This document shows, one piece after another, positions 23,518 to 34,500 of a stretch of 64,000 bases of DNA. How positions within the stretch are numbered: the first letter of the stretch is position 1; every line of letters starts with the position of its first letter. The position numbers were made by a program, and so were the translations under genes. The notes under the pieces are model-generated. The model was not told where the DNA came from. It did no database searches and saw nothing but the letters and a program-made list of their open reading frames with translations. Origin of the DNA: Rana temporaria (Eukaryota; Chordata; Amphibia; Anura; Ranidae). The stretch spans positions 47,153,981 through 47,217,980 of the forward strand of contig NC_053494.1 of NCBI RefSeq assembly GCF_905171775.1, given 5' to 3'.

Positions 23518-24007
23518 AGTGGAGGTTCACCCGGAAATAACGTTTTTTAACCTTAGATTCCTGCTCATTTTGTCTAGGGGAATCGGCTAGTTCTTTTTAA
23601 ATCAAAGCTGTACTTACCGTTTTAGAGATGCATCTTCTCCGCCGCTTCCGGGTATGGGCTGCGGGACTGGGCGTTCCTATTTTGATTGACAGTCTTCTGA
23701 CAGGCTTCCGACGGTCGCATCCATCGCATCACGATTTTCCGAAAGTAGCCGAACGTCGGTTGCGCAGTATAGAGCCGCACCGACGTTCGGCTTCTTTCGG
23801 CTACTCGTGACGCGATGGATGCGACCGTCGGAAGCCTGTCAATCAAAATAGGAACGCCCAGTTCTGAAGACTATACCCGGAAGCGGCGGAGAAGATCGCT
23901 CTCTAAAACGGTAAGTACAGCTTCGATTTTAAAACAACTAGCCGATTCCCCTAGACAAAATGAGCATCAATCTAAGGGTAAATTTTTTTTATGGGTGAAC
24001 TCCCGCT
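23518..24007. mobile_element. TTAA-type hairpin element I, copy I1
   Basis: A near-perfect palindrome with arms of more than 120 bp (CATCTTCTCCGCCGCTTCC against its complement) around a centre near 23765. The left end AGTGGAGGTTCACCC and the right end GGGTGAACTCCCGCT are inverted. The right flank is TTAA (24008-24011), the left TTAT. Each arm carries AAAACGGTAAGTAC, a strong 5' splice-donor word, one on each strand. Confidence 0.75.
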
Positions 24008-24169
24008 TTAAGTGCAGGTCACATGATTACTATTCATGCCAGAACAGTTTACACGCCTGCAGGTGGGCATGTACAGAGAGGGGCCATCACATCATTGCAG
24101 CTTCACAAAGAGGAGGCTAGAAAGCCACCATCAATCAAGGGAGGCGAGATGGGCAGGGGCTTGGTCTTA

Positions 24170-24740
24170 TGCCTTGTACACACGACCGGTTTTCATGACG
24201 AGAAAACTGCCATTTTTTATATTGGTCGTGAAAACCAGTCGTGTGTATGCTCCCTAGCAGTTTTCTCGACTAAAAAACTGCCCACAATTTTTTTTAGACC
24301 ACCTCTCTTTTTTCTCGGTGTGTTTCCCGTCAGTCTTTTTCTCGTCACAAAAACGGTCGTGTGTATGCTTTTCCGAGGGGAAAAAAAATGTACATGCTCA
24401 GAATTAAGTATGAGACGGAAGCGCTCGTTCTGGTAAACTAGCGTTTGGAATTGAGATATCACATTTGTCACGCTGTAACAGTCCGAAAAGCATGAAAACT
24501 GAAAAGCACGAATCGTCTCTCATCAAACTTTTACTAACACGAAGATCAGCAAAAGCAGCCCAAAGGGTGGCGCCATTTGATAGGAACTTCCCCTTTATAG
24601 TGCCGTCGTACGTGTTGTACGTCACCACGCTTTGGTCGGACGTTTATTTGCACGAACGTCTGAAAGCAAGTCAGGCTGGAGAGGAATCACATTGGGAAAA
24701 TGTTTTTCCTGCCGAGAAAAATGGTTGTGTGTACGAGGCA
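24170..24740. mobile_element. Family C MITE, copy C7
   Basis: Ends TGCCTTGTACACACGACCG and the inverted form; TTA on both sides (24167-24169, 24741-24743). Confidence 0.85.
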
Positions 24741-24990
24741 TTAAACTGATTACAGAAGATTCAGGCACCCTGTTCATTTGCACAGTGTGCCTATATCTAA
24801 CAGCAGGGTGGCAGAGGACATAACTAACCTGGCTAGTTTGGATTGGCTGCCTTGCTTAGTGTGGCCAGTTTACTACCAGAAAGAAGGGAACTGGCAGGAT
24901 CAACCAGGTAATAAAGAAGCCCTGCAGGCACAAATTAAACAGTGATAATACAAAGCTCATAGGAACCCCTTACAGAAACGGAATTTCTTT

Positions 24991-25024
24991 TTCTTGAGGA
25001 AGCAAGTGATGAAACGCGTTGGCG
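24991..25024 (+). ncRNA. Degenerate hammerhead-like motif
   Basis: TTGAGGA, then a short spacer, then GAAACGCGTTGG matches the order CUGANGA, stem II, GAAA, stem III, UH of a type I hammerhead ribozyme. The first core base is T instead of C and stem II does not pair well, so cleavage is unlikely. Confidence 0.35.
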
Positions 25025-25361
25025 CAGAATTTGTGACATTTTCACGCTGGATTGGAAGTGAGGTCATTTTGCATGGTTGGTGATGCAAGTAGCGCGCTGG
25101 TATTTATAATTATCCAGAAACAGAAAAAAGCTTTTTTATTTCTAAGGTTACAAACATGTAAATGAGGCCCAGGCGAATCTATAAGCATAGGTCAAAAAAA
25201 GGGGGGAGGGGGTTGGGACTTTCACGGCACTGATAGGAAACCAGGTAGGTGTAAAAAAAAAAATGATTTACATAAAACAGTTTACAGATTAAAAACAATT
25301 AGGGACAGACCCCACAGATCAAAATTGGGTATACAACCAACTATGTCAAATGAGTGGAGCC

Positions 25362-25413
25362 AAAAAACCTTCGACCGGTTTCGCGGCGATGCCGCTTCTT
25401 CAGGAGGTTTTTT
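25362..25413 (-). ncRNA. Type I hammerhead-ribozyme-like motif
   Basis: On the minus strand the order is: stem I arm AAAAAACCTC; core CTGAAGA; one extra A; stem II GCGGC/GCCGC closed by ATC; core GAAA; minimal stem III (ACCGGT, self-complementary); then C17, the expected cleavage site; and stem I arm GA(A)GGTTTTTT. Stem I pairs over ten base pairs with one bulged A. This matches the CUGANGA...GAAA...UH core of hammerheads, and the tiny stem III fits those known from Penelope-like elements. The extra A before stem II departs from the textbook core, so activity is unproven. Confidence 0.6.
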
Positions 25414-25420
25414 AGAACCC

Positions 25421-25456
25421 TCCTGAAGAAGCGGCATTGCCGCGAAACCGGTCCTA
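25421..25456 (+). ncRNA. Second hammerhead-like core, opposite strand
   Basis: CTGAAGA (25423-25429), stem II GCGGC/GCCGC, GAAA (25444-25447), CCGG, T, C. The core equals the minus-strand copy except for one loop base. Its flanks do not pair into a stem I, so this copy is probably inactive alone. Confidence 0.5.
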
Positions 25457-26018
25457 TGCTTATAGATTCGCCTGGGCCTCAAGCAGCCTATGGCTCTTTA
25501 ACTATTGGGTCACACCATTTACATATTAAACGGGATGCTGGCATAATTAAATTGTTTGTATTACTAGCCTAATTGAGGCAATACTCGCCCTTTTCGACTA
25601 AGGTTACAAACACTGTAAATAGACTCACCAGTAAATATTTTCTTTATATATGGCCAAAATACACTTACAGGCTTTGCAATGCACTGCTACTGACTCCTTC
25701 TTGGTAGGGGAGCCGGCTTCCTGAGTGCTTCATAGTGAGGAGGAGGAAAGAGGAGAGGCCTTCTGCTGGGGCTATATGTTTATGTGAACACAGTGCCAGC
25801 CAAGAGCACAAAGATGGCTCCCTGGGACCATGTAATAGGACAGGGCCAACCGAAAAACTAGAATTAGTGAAGAGAGATTTTGGAAAGATCTAATGCAAAG
25901 AATCTACAAGCTTAAAAAGTAAAAAAAAAAAGTAAGTGATGAAGTCTGAAGCACTAGATGCAATTTACATGTGGGGGTTTAATAACACGTAATCCCATAA
26001 CCCAAAATCTAAATTTAA

Positions 26019-26881
26019 CCTCCCTGGCGGTATGATTCTTTCAGAAAAAACATGCTGAAAGCGGTACCATTATTTGCAAGGAAATTTGGCGTTTTATATT
26101 GTAGGTCTGTCATTTTTAGAAATAACTCACTTAAATCTGACCAAACAAGCTTCTAATAGGCATCCCGGGTATGACATTTTTTTAAAAACAAAATTATAAA
26201 TTATAATATAATAAATAATTATAAATAATTATAACAAATAATAATATAATTATAATAAAAAATATTCAATAATGTAATCAAATCAAAATCACTGAAATTT
26301 GCTCAGTTGCAGAATTGTTGCTGTCATTATTTTTTTTTTTTTATGACGAATTTCCCTACAAATCGCTATCGCACAATTCTGCAAGTGATTATAATTTATT
26401 ATTGCTGTTTTTAGCTGATCTAAAACTATTTTTGACATAAAGGGACACTTTTGGTTGCTATGGACAATCTACAGTTTGCAGGGAGAAAGAAACGTTTTTA
26501 TTATACAAAATGACATGCATGACACAGGACAGACCACTAGGGACAAGGGGGGTGTGTTTTTTTTACATACAGTACTGTAATCTATAAGATTACAGTATAC
26601 TGTATGTATAGTGTTTGTTTACTTTTTTGAATTTGGCGCCGTTCTCCGTCCCCGTGCGTCGTAACGTCGCAGGGAACGGAGATCGGCGTCACACGGAGGC
26701 ACTGTGTGAATCGAGCGAGGACCTGCTCGCTCACACAGCGCGGTGGCATCGCTGGATCCAGGGACAAGGTAAGTAAAACTCCCTGTACATCCAGCGAGGC
26801 GAGCCCGAGTCTGACTCGGGGTTACCGATCCTAGCCCAAAAATCTCACCCCGAGTCAGACTCGGGAACACCGCCCAGGAGG
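26019..26881. mobile_element. TTAA element P (piggyBac-like ends)
   Basis: The ends CCTCCCTGGCGGT and ACCGCCCAGGAGG are inverted, and TTAA flanks both sides (26015-26018, 26882-26885). A very AT-rich patch (26170-26290) lies inside. No transposase. Confidence 0.8.
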
Positions 26882-26885
26882 TTAA

Positions 26886-27056
26886 AGCGGAGTTCCACCG
26901 AAAAAAAATATATTAAAAGTCAGCAGCTACAAATACTGCAGCTACTGACTTTTAGTATATGGACACTTACCTGTCCTGGGCACTCACGCAATGTCGGGTC
27001 CCGAAGCTGATTTGTCCCTCAGCTCTCGGGAGCTGCCGCCGCCATCTTCGGTAAGG
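26886..27056. repeat. TTAA element J, truncated copy J2
   Basis: Begins AGCGGAGTTCCACC directly after the TTAA that closes element P, and is cut off by the broken left end of the Tc1 element at 27057. A complete J lies at 42462-42972. Confidence 0.65.
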
Positions 27057-27216
27057 GAATATGAATGATATCACAAAAAACATTTCTTTCACTCATGGTT
27101 GGTGTTTGGCTGAAGCCATTTATTATCAATCAACTGTGTTTACTCTTTTTAAAAAATCATAATGACAACAGAAACTGCCCAAATGACCCTGATCAAAAGT
27201 TTACATACCCCAGTTC

Positions 27217-28220
27217 TTAATACCGTGTATTGCCCCCTTTAACATCAATGAAGTTTGAAGTCTTTTGTGGGATTTGTGGATGAGGCTCTTTATCTTCTCA
27301 GATGGTAAAGCTGCCCATTCCTCTTGGCAAAAAGCCTCTGGTTCCTGGAAATTCTTGGGCTGTCTTTCATGAACTGCATGTTTGAGCTCTCCCCGAGTGG
27401 CAACTGAGATGGCCACTCCAGAACCTTCACTTTATTCTGCCGTAGCCAATGACAGATCAAATTGGCCTTGTGTTTTGGATCATTGTCATGTTGGAATGGC
27501 CAAGTCCGTCCCATGCGCAGCTTCCTGGCTGATGAGTGCAAATGTTCCTCCTGTATCTTTTGATAACATCATACTGCATTCACCTTGCCATCAATTTTGA
27601 CCAAATTTCCTGTGCCTTTGTAGCTCACACATCCCCAAAACATCAGCGATCCACTTCTGTGTTTCACAGTAGGAATGTCGTACCTTTCATCATAAGCCTT
27701 GTTGACTCCTCTCCAAATGAAGCGTTTATGGTTGTGGCCAAAAAGCCCAATTTTGGTTTCATCACTCCAAAGGACTTTGTGCCAGAAGGTTTGAGGCTTG
27801 TTTCTGTGCTGTTTAGCATATTGTATGTGGGATACTTTGTGGCATTTGTGTAGTAATGGCTTTCTTCTGGTGACTTGACCATGCAGCCATATTTCTTCAA
27901 GTGCCTCCTTGTTGTGCATCTTGAAACACCCACACCACATGTTTTCAGAGAGTCCTGTATTTCACCTGAAGTTATTTGTGGGTTTTTCTTTGCATCCCAA
28001 AAAAAAATTCCTGGCAGTTGTGGCTGAAATTTTAGTTGGTCTACCTGACCGTGGTTTGGTTTCAACAGAACCCCTCATTTTCCACTTCTTGATTAGAGTT
28101 TGAACACTGCTAATTGGCATTATCAATTCCTTGGATATCTTTTTATATCCCTTTCCTGTTTTATACAGTTCAACTACCTTTTCCCCGCAGATCCTTTGAC
28201 AATTCTTTTGCTTTCCCCAT
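27217..28220 (-). pseudogene. Tc1 transposase pseudogene
   Basis: It would cut and paste its own element through a paired-type DNA-binding domain and a DDE/D catalytic domain. The minus-strand start codon is at 28218-28220 and the stop at 27217-27219. Recognisable in order are the helix-turn-helix region (KGYKKISKELIMPISSVQTL), the GRPTKIS linker, VLWSDETKIGLFGHN (first Asp) and FQHDNDPKH (second Asp). The segment that should hold the third acidic residue, normally reading DLNPIENLW, has been deleted, with a frame change at the same place. Several further frame shifts break the frame near 28000, 27870 and 27560. Usual length is about 340 residues. It cannot be active. Confidence 0.92.
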
Positions 28221-28357
28221 GACTCAGAATCCAGAAATATCAGTGCAGCACTGGATGAAAGATGCAAGAGTCTGTCAGGAGTCCAGAAACTCATTGACCT
28301 TTTATACACACACACTAATTACAAGCAAACAGATCAACGGTGAGGATGGTTAACTTT

Positions 28358-28372
28358 AATAGCCATTCAAAC
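28358..28372. repeat. Target-site duplication, left, SINE copy 1
   Basis: AATAGCCATTCAAAC, exact match to 28886-28900. Confidence 0.9.
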
Positions 28373-28885
28373 GAGCTGCGGTGGCTCAACGCGATTGGCA
28401 CTGCGCTGACAAGCCATTCACCTCTGCAGCTAGGGGTTCGGATCCCGGTCTCGGCTACATGTGAATTGAGTTTGGTGGTCTCAGCCCGGCTCCCGGTGGG
28501 TGTGCGGTGCGAGGTAAGCCTGCGCTTAGTACGCCCACCCCCTCCCACAAAAACCACCACACTTACACGCACTCGAAATTGGGTTAACATGCACGCACTT
28601 TGACCACGCGGTCTCTAAAAAGAGAGGCGAAGGACTAACGGGGCTGGTTGAGCGGGCAAATCCTCTCACTCCCTTATAGGGAGTCCCTCTGCCCCGTTGG
28701 GCTTCAAAGCGGAGCAGGTAGGGCGGGCTGTGTGGGAGGACCCCCTCACACACCCGCCATTGCCACCCGGGGCATGGAGAAAGGTGGTAGATTGCCTCTG
28801 GGGGAGGCCTGCCTACTCCCAACTCCTGCAGTCCGGCTCCTCTCTCGAGTACACGCACAAAATACACTTTAAAAAAATAAAATAA
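28373..28885 (+). mobile_element. tRNA-derived SINE, copy 1
   Basis: A 513-bp element with perfect 15-bp target duplications. The head has a pol III A box (TGGCTCAACGCG, 28382-28393) and B box (GGTTCGGATCC, 28435-28445), as in tRNA genes. The long body is not tRNA-like. The tail is ACACTTTAAAAAAATAAAAT. Only about a dozen differences separate it from the copy at 53835-54344, several of them at CpG sites. At over 500 bp it is long for a SINE. It landed between the transposase start and the right inverted repeat of the Tc1 element, so it is younger than the Tc1. Confidence 0.88.
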
Positions 28886-28900
28886 AATAGCCATTCAAAC
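28886..28900. repeat. Target-site duplication, right, SINE copy 1
   Basis: AATAGCCATTCAAAC, exact match to 28358-28372. Confidence 0.9.
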
Positions 28901-29160
28901 CCCTTTGTGTCAACTTGTGTGCATGTTATCAGGCCAAAATCACCAGGGTGTGCAAACTTTTGATCAGGGTCATTTGGGTAATTTCTGTTGTGATTATGAT
29001 TTAAAGTAGAGTAAACACAGTTGATTGATAATACATGGCTTCAGCCAAACACTAACCGTGAGTGAAAGAAATGTTTTTGTGTTATCATTCATATTCTGTG
29101 AAAAATGGCCAAGAAATCCTAAATTCTGCCTGGGTATGTAAACTTATGAGCACAACTGTA

Positions 29161-29222
29161 ACAAGCATGCTTGACTGCATATACAGACCAATTTTACTGT
29201 TGTGGGTTTAGTAACACTTTAA
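29161..29222. repeat. K2-type TTAA element, right-end fragment
   Basis: It is the reverse complement of the first 60 bp of element K2 (40678 onward) and ends GTTTAGTAACACT before TTAA. The left part is gone, lost with the left end of the Tc1. Confidence 0.7.
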
Positions 29223-29661
29223 GTCGGCCATAGATGGACCGAAATTTGGCCAGTATAGCAGGACCAATAGATGCCTTTTTCTGACTGGTTCTCTTTAAAT
29301 TAAATTGTGCCTGGTCCCCTGGTAGCAGTTCTGTATAGTAGCACTCAAGGAAAAGGCATGTGACGTTTTCAGAGTATTAAAATACGTTATGATGATTTCA
29401 CAATTTTTGCTACTCATCATAAGTAAAATGCAGTCCACTTGAATTGTTCCCATATGGAACAGGATCTTGTTATAATGTCAGACTTTCAGAATTTTGATGG
29501 AAGCATTTTCCCTTGCGCATTTCCGGAGATTTTTCTGGCAGGTGTCTGGTGTGACATATAGAGGAGGGTGGGGACTGTCTGCATTATTCAATTCATGCTT
29601 TGAAAAAATATGGTCCCCTGGGAAATTCACTGTCTGGATGTCTGTCTTTCTCTAAACCTTA

Positions 29662-30185
29662 TGCCGCGTGTACACGACCGTTTTTCATGGCGTGAAAAAT
29701 TAAATTTTTTTAAATGGTCATTAAAAACGATTGTGTGTGGGCTTTCATGACGTGAAAAATGGGCATTAAAAATTTAGAACACGCTCTAATTTTTCGCGTC
29801 GTGAAAAGCGGTCGTGTGTAGGCTTTAACGACGAGAAAAAACACGCATGCTCAGAAGCAAGTTATGAGACGGGAGCACTCGTTCTGGTAAAACTAGCGTG
29901 CATAATGGAGATAGCACATTCGTCACGCTGTAACAGACTGAAAAGCGCAAATCGTCTTTCACCAAACTTTTACTAACACGAAATCAGCAAAATCAGCCCA
30001 AAGGGTGGCGCCATATGAATGAAACTTCCCCTTTATAGTGCCGTCGTACGCTTTGTACATCACCGCGCTTTGCTCGAGCATTTTTTTTTCACGATCGTGT
30101 GTATGCAAGACATGCTTGACAAGAATCACGTCGAAAAAAACGTAGTTTTTTCTAGAGTATTAAAAATGGCCGTGTGTACGCGGCA
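29662..30185. mobile_element. Family C MITE, copy C8
   Basis: Ends TGCCGCGTGTACACGACCG and the inverted form. TTA on the left, TTT on the right. Confidence 0.8.
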
Positions 30186-30410
30186 TTTAGAGTTTCCATC
30201 AAAGAGAAACTGTCAAGTACAAGCTCCAAGGCTGTCATGATTGTCTTTGCTTTGCTACCTAGTGAGCCACTGACCAGAAACAAGCAAGTACCCAGTGTTC
30301 CAATGCCTGATATTCAGTGCCAAACCAGAGACTCAGCAAGGAAAGACGAAAGTGTGATGACAGCTTGGAGTTTGAACTCGCCAATGACACCTTTTATATA
30401 TTTGTTTTAA

Positions 30411-31799
30411 CCACTTCATTACTGGGCACTAAAACCCCCTTCCTGCCCAGACCAATTTTCAGCTTTCAGCGCTGACGCATTTTGAATGACAATTGCGCAG
30501 TGATACAATGCTGTACCCAAATTATATTTTTATCATTTTTTTCCCACAAATAGAGCTTTCTTTTGGTGGTATTTGATCACCTCTGCGGTTTTTATTTTTT
30601 GCGCTATATACAAAAAAAGACAAAAAATAAAATTTTGAAAAAAAAACAAAATTTTTTACTTTTTGTTATAATAATAAAAAAAAATTTTTTTAAAAAACAT
30701 TTTTTTCCTCAGTTTAGGCCGATACGTATTCTTCTACATATTTTTTGTAAACAAAATTTGCAATAAGCGTTTATTGATTGGTTTGCGCAAAAGTTATAGC
30801 GTCTACAAAATAGGGGATAGATTTATGATTTTTTTTTTTTTTTTACTAGTAATGGCGGCGATCTGCGTTTTTTTTTTTTTCAGGCCTGCGATATTGCGGC
30901 GGACATATCGGACACTTTTGACACTATTTTGGGACCATTCACATTTACACAGCGCTAAAAAATGCATTGATTACTATATAAATGTGACTGGCAGTGAAGG
31001 GGTTAACTCTAGGGGCGAGGAAGGGGTTAAATGTGTAAACTGGGAGTGATTGGAGTGATTGGAACGGATGAAGACGGTCCGTCTTCATCCGATTCCCCAT
31101 AGGGGAGAGCGGAGGAGAGACAGGGCGGTCTCTGCACTGTGTGCGGGGACCGCCCTATCCGCCGACAGCTCAGCGGGGATTACGGAGGATCCCCGCTGAG
31201 CTTTTGCGGACACACGGAGCAGACACAAAAATGGTCCTCTCCGTGTGAAAGGACCCTAAGGGTCCTTTCACACGTGCGGACCGTTTTTTAGATCATTTTT
31301 TTTATCATCAGTTGATCAGTTTTTTATCATCAGTTGATCCGTTTTTCATCAGTTGTCATCCGTTTTTCTTCCGTTTTTCATCTGTTTTTTCATCCGTTTT
31401 TTTTTTTTTGTTAGAACTTTATTTTTATTACATATTTTGATGAAAACGGATGTTAGCGGATCGGATAGGGTTTTCTTCCGTTCAAAAAAACGGAGCTTAA
31501 CGGAGACGGATGTTAACGGACGTTAGCGGATGCTCATCTGCTAACGTACGCTATCCCATTGGAAAGCATTGCAGTCCGTAAACGGACGTATGAAAAAAGG
31601 ACGAACGGTCCGCACGACATCGTGGCTGCCAGGCACGCGCATCGGCTTCTCAGCGATGCGCCGGGCACAGTGTTTTCCCGCTGCGTGCCCCCAGCGGCGT
31701 GCGCGGGGAATGTAAATAGCAGGACGTCCAGGGACGTCCACCCGGCACTTGAGAGCCGCGCTGTGGACGTCTTTCGTCTATAGCGCGGGTCTCAAGTGG
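30411..31799 (+). mobile_element. TTAA element B2 with nested F/S elements
   Basis: Starts CCACTTCATTACTGGG after TTAA (30407-30410) and ends TCTCAAGTGG before TTAA (31800-31803). The interior carries the GATCACCTCTGCGGTTTTTA and ACAAAATAGGGGATAG words common to family B. Two TWA-type MITEs (about 31062-31256 and 31260-31611) meet at a shared TAA (31257-31259) inside it. Confidence 0.75.
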
Positions 31800-31939
31800 T
31801 TAAAGGGTTCTTTATAACCTAGAGATTGTACAGTTTGTTTCTGTTTGGCTAGTGTAGAGGGATTGTCATCTATTGGCGCACAACCGTACTTTCCAAAAGG
31901 TACTGCTGGGCTTGGATCTAAGACAATGCAATAAAGTGG

Positions 31940-32110
31940 TTGTAAAATTTTTTTATTTTTCCCCAAAAAGCGCATTGGAAAAATTGTTGCGCAAATACCG
32001 TGGGACATAAAAAGTTGCAATGAGCGTTATTTTATTCCCTAGGGTCTCTGCTAAAAAAAAACATGTATAATGTTTGGGGGTTCTGAGTAATTTTCTAGCA
32101 AAAAAAAAAT
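31940..32110. repeat. Fragment of the module shared by elements R and B5
   Basis: Words such as TTGCGCAAATACCGTG and TGTTTGGGGGTTCTGAG match about 7300-7400 and 45630-45740. No ends are present. Confidence 0.55.
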
Positions 32111-32279
32111 GCATTTTACATGTAGAGAGGAGTGCCAGAATAGGCCCGGTATGGAAGTGGATAAAAAAAAATAATAAGCAGTAATGCACCTCAATGAATA
32201 AAAATAGGTCCTTTTTATATGATACAGTGAAATGCATTGAACAAGGTTTGCTGTAATGCAGCATTTTAATTACGGCTTG

Positions 32280-32410
32280 CGACTTCGTTTAACAGTTGCA
32301 AAGAAATCGCAAAAAAAGTAGTGCAGGAACATTTTTTAAAATTTGAACAGTTCCATTGTCGGCAACTGTCAAATTGCATGACATATCGCACTGGTGTGAA
32401 TCAGGGCTAA
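32280..32410. repeat. Family E-like fragment
   Basis: Ends GCACTGGTGTGAATCAGGGC followed by TAA, with AAATCGC words inside, but has no clear left end. Confidence 0.45.
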
Positions 32411-32861
32411 GTCTAGACACAAACTTGACGTTTTCAGCTGTCTTGCATGAGTCTAGATGTCTTCTGTGTTTTTGTCTTTTAAAAGACCCGGTCACCAACC
32501 TTAGAAGTTGCCACCCTCCATACATAGGCCTCTCTTCTTCTGGGAGCATCTAATTACTGTCTGTGCTTGCCAAGCTCCTCGGTCCTTCCTTTCACCCCCC
32601 CCCCCCGCATAACCTTTCATGTAGTTGTTGGTGGAAAAGTAAAGGGAAATACTTGAGTGACAGCTCTGAGTCTCCTGGAGCTGCTGACATCACATCCAAG
32701 ATCACGGCTCCCAGCAGCAATCTCAGATGTTTTGGAAGTCTACAAAAGGGGGGTTTTCTCAGGTAAATAACATGCCTAAAATTCATTACTCTGTCACTCT
32801 CTCCTGCTCTCTCCTCCTATTGGCACTGTGACAGGAAGTCAGGTAAATCTGTGGGTGTTGT

Positions 32862-33385
32862 CACAGATGGGAGATACATTTCTGCCTTGTTTAGACAATA
32901 CACCAATTGTTTTTAGGCGTCGGCTGCAGAAGTAGCCAGAAAAGGTTTAAAGGCGTTGAAAAACTTCAGCTGTTCAGAATGAGGCAATTAAGGCCTCTAT
33001 AAGTAATCCAGACGATTACCAATGATTGCTGCATCCTGAGGCTCTCTGTGTGAAGGAGAGCAGTAGCTGAAAGTCTTCTGAGGAGGTGATTGATTTTTCT
33101 GTGTGATAAAAATCAAAAGACTATTATTTTTCTGCTGTATGACCAGCAACGTCTGCCCAGCACTAGGCTGTGCCAGACTCCCTAGATAGCTTGCTGTGTG
33201 GTGAAGATAGATGCCCCAAGTGGCCAGGGTTTATTTTATGTTTCATTTTGTTTATGCTGTTTGGATGCTTGCACTTGTTTCCAAGATGGAAGAATAAACC
33301 AAAATCTTTGTTTTCAACCGTCTTCGACTACCTGCCTGTATAAATTCAGTGTGTAGTGAACCCATCCAGGGGATCACACACCCCG
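32862..33385 (+). repeat. Candidate solo LTR
   Basis: It reads from TGTTGTCACAGATGGG to GGGGATCACACA, with a possible TATA word (CTATAAGTAA, near 33000) and a polyadenylation signal (GAATAAACC, near 33292). I found no flanking duplication or coding region, so the call is weak. Confidence 0.3.
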
Positions 33386-33582
33386 CTACCGAGCTAACCC
33401 CTTACAGCACCTTTACATGCAGCTGACCTGATTGACTCCTTGTGCTGCTTCTCCCTCTAATAGTCTGAGCTTTGCTATGCGGGGACTGCTAGAGGCTGAT
33501 ACCAAGTCAAATTCAGGTACTTATGCTACTTGATGCATACAGAGTTGCATTAAAGTGGAACTGAAGGAATTTTTCTAAATCT

Positions 33583-33626
33583 TGCAAGCAGGTAAGTCCT
33601 TTTGAGACGAAACGCGTCGGCTTGCA
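33583..33626 (+). ncRNA. Degenerate hammerhead-like motif
   Basis: GCAAGC and GCTTGC can pair as stem I around GTC...GAC (stem II) and GAAACGCGTC. The CUGANGA core is damaged (CAGGTAA). Confidence 0.4.
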
Positions 33627-33934
33627 TTAGACTGTGCCCCACATTGCTTTTAATATGATCACATTTTAGTACACATCTGTGCCTTGATGTATGTTCCCTT
33701 TTTTTATAAATCCCCCTTGTTTGACCTGCACCATATGGAGCTTTTCTTGTTTTTTCACTATCCTCATTTCGATTTCTGATGAGAACATCCATCATCTTTG
33801 ACCGTTCGTTAGATTCATCCTCAACCGGGTTCAAGTTTGATCCTGCCCTGCACAGTGTCGGAGTCCTAGGATTCGGTCGTTATAAGCCTTATTGACTCAC
33901 TGCCGCTAGCATGTGTGTCTACTTTGTCCGGTAA

Positions 33935-34292
33935 TGCCGCGTACACACGATCGGAAATTCCGACAACAAAAGTTCGATGTGAGCTTTTGGTCGGAAATTC
34001 CGACCGTGTGTAGTCTCCATCGGAATTTCCGACAGCAAAAATTTGAGAGCTGGTTCTCAAAGTTCTTGTCGGAAATTCTGATCGTCTGTATGCAATTCCG
34101 ATGCGCAAAAAAACATGCATGCTCGGAATCAATTTGATGCAGGCTTGGAATCATTGAACTTAATTTTTATCGGCTTGTTGTAGTGTTGTATGTCACCGCG
34201 TTCTTGACGGTCGGAATTTTGAGTGACGGTGTGTATGCAAGACAAGTTTGAGCCAACATTCCGTCGGAATTTCCGATCGTGTGTACGTGGCA
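33935..34292. mobile_element. Family C MITE, copy C9
   Basis: Ends TGCCGCGTACACACGATCGG and the inverted form. TAA on the left and TTA on the right, so one base of the duplication has changed or TA is the true target. Confidence 0.8.
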
Positions 34293-34500
34293 TTAGAGTA
34301 CATATCTACATTATTTGGTGGGGGACACACTATTACTACGGGTGTTGTAAGGGCTCATCACATTTGATTATATCATTCCAAGGCCTGTTTTGGAGCGGAA
34401 TGTATCTCTTCACATTTGTGGACATTCATTTGAATTATTCACTTAGTGATTGCAAGTTTCTATTGCTGTAACCTTGCAATCCTATTAACATCAATTGTAT

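Larger units (their letters stand above)
25163..25481. repeat. Inverted repeat enclosing two hammerhead-like motifs
   Basis: 28-bp exact inverted arms (25163-25190 and 25454-25481; the left arm starts GAGGCCCAGGCG) enclose two head-to-head copies of the CTGAAGAAGCGGC motif. It looks like two copies of a Penelope-type terminal region joined in opposite orientation. Confidence 0.6.
27057..29160 (-). mobile_element. Tc1-type transposon with IR/DR ends, left end lost, SINE inside
   Basis: The right inverted repeat (about 28950-29160) holds the inner direct repeat GATCA-AAAGTTT and ends GAGCACAACTGTA with an outer AAGTTTACATAC-type repeat, the IR/DR layout of Sleeping Beauty-like elements with repeats of about 210 bp. 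The left repeat starts at GAATATGAATGAT (27057), so its outer 60 bp or so, including the outer direct repeat, are missing. A SINE is inserted at 28373-28885. The right end lies next to TAACAAGCATGC, the right part of a K2-type TTAA element (29161-29222), into which the Tc1 probably jumped before the deletion. Confidence 0.9.

Noticed and set aside
28373..28450. Possible tRNA gene from A and B boxes
   Set aside because: The cloverleaf does not close, the element continues for over 430 bp, and it has retroposition duplications, so it is a SINE head.
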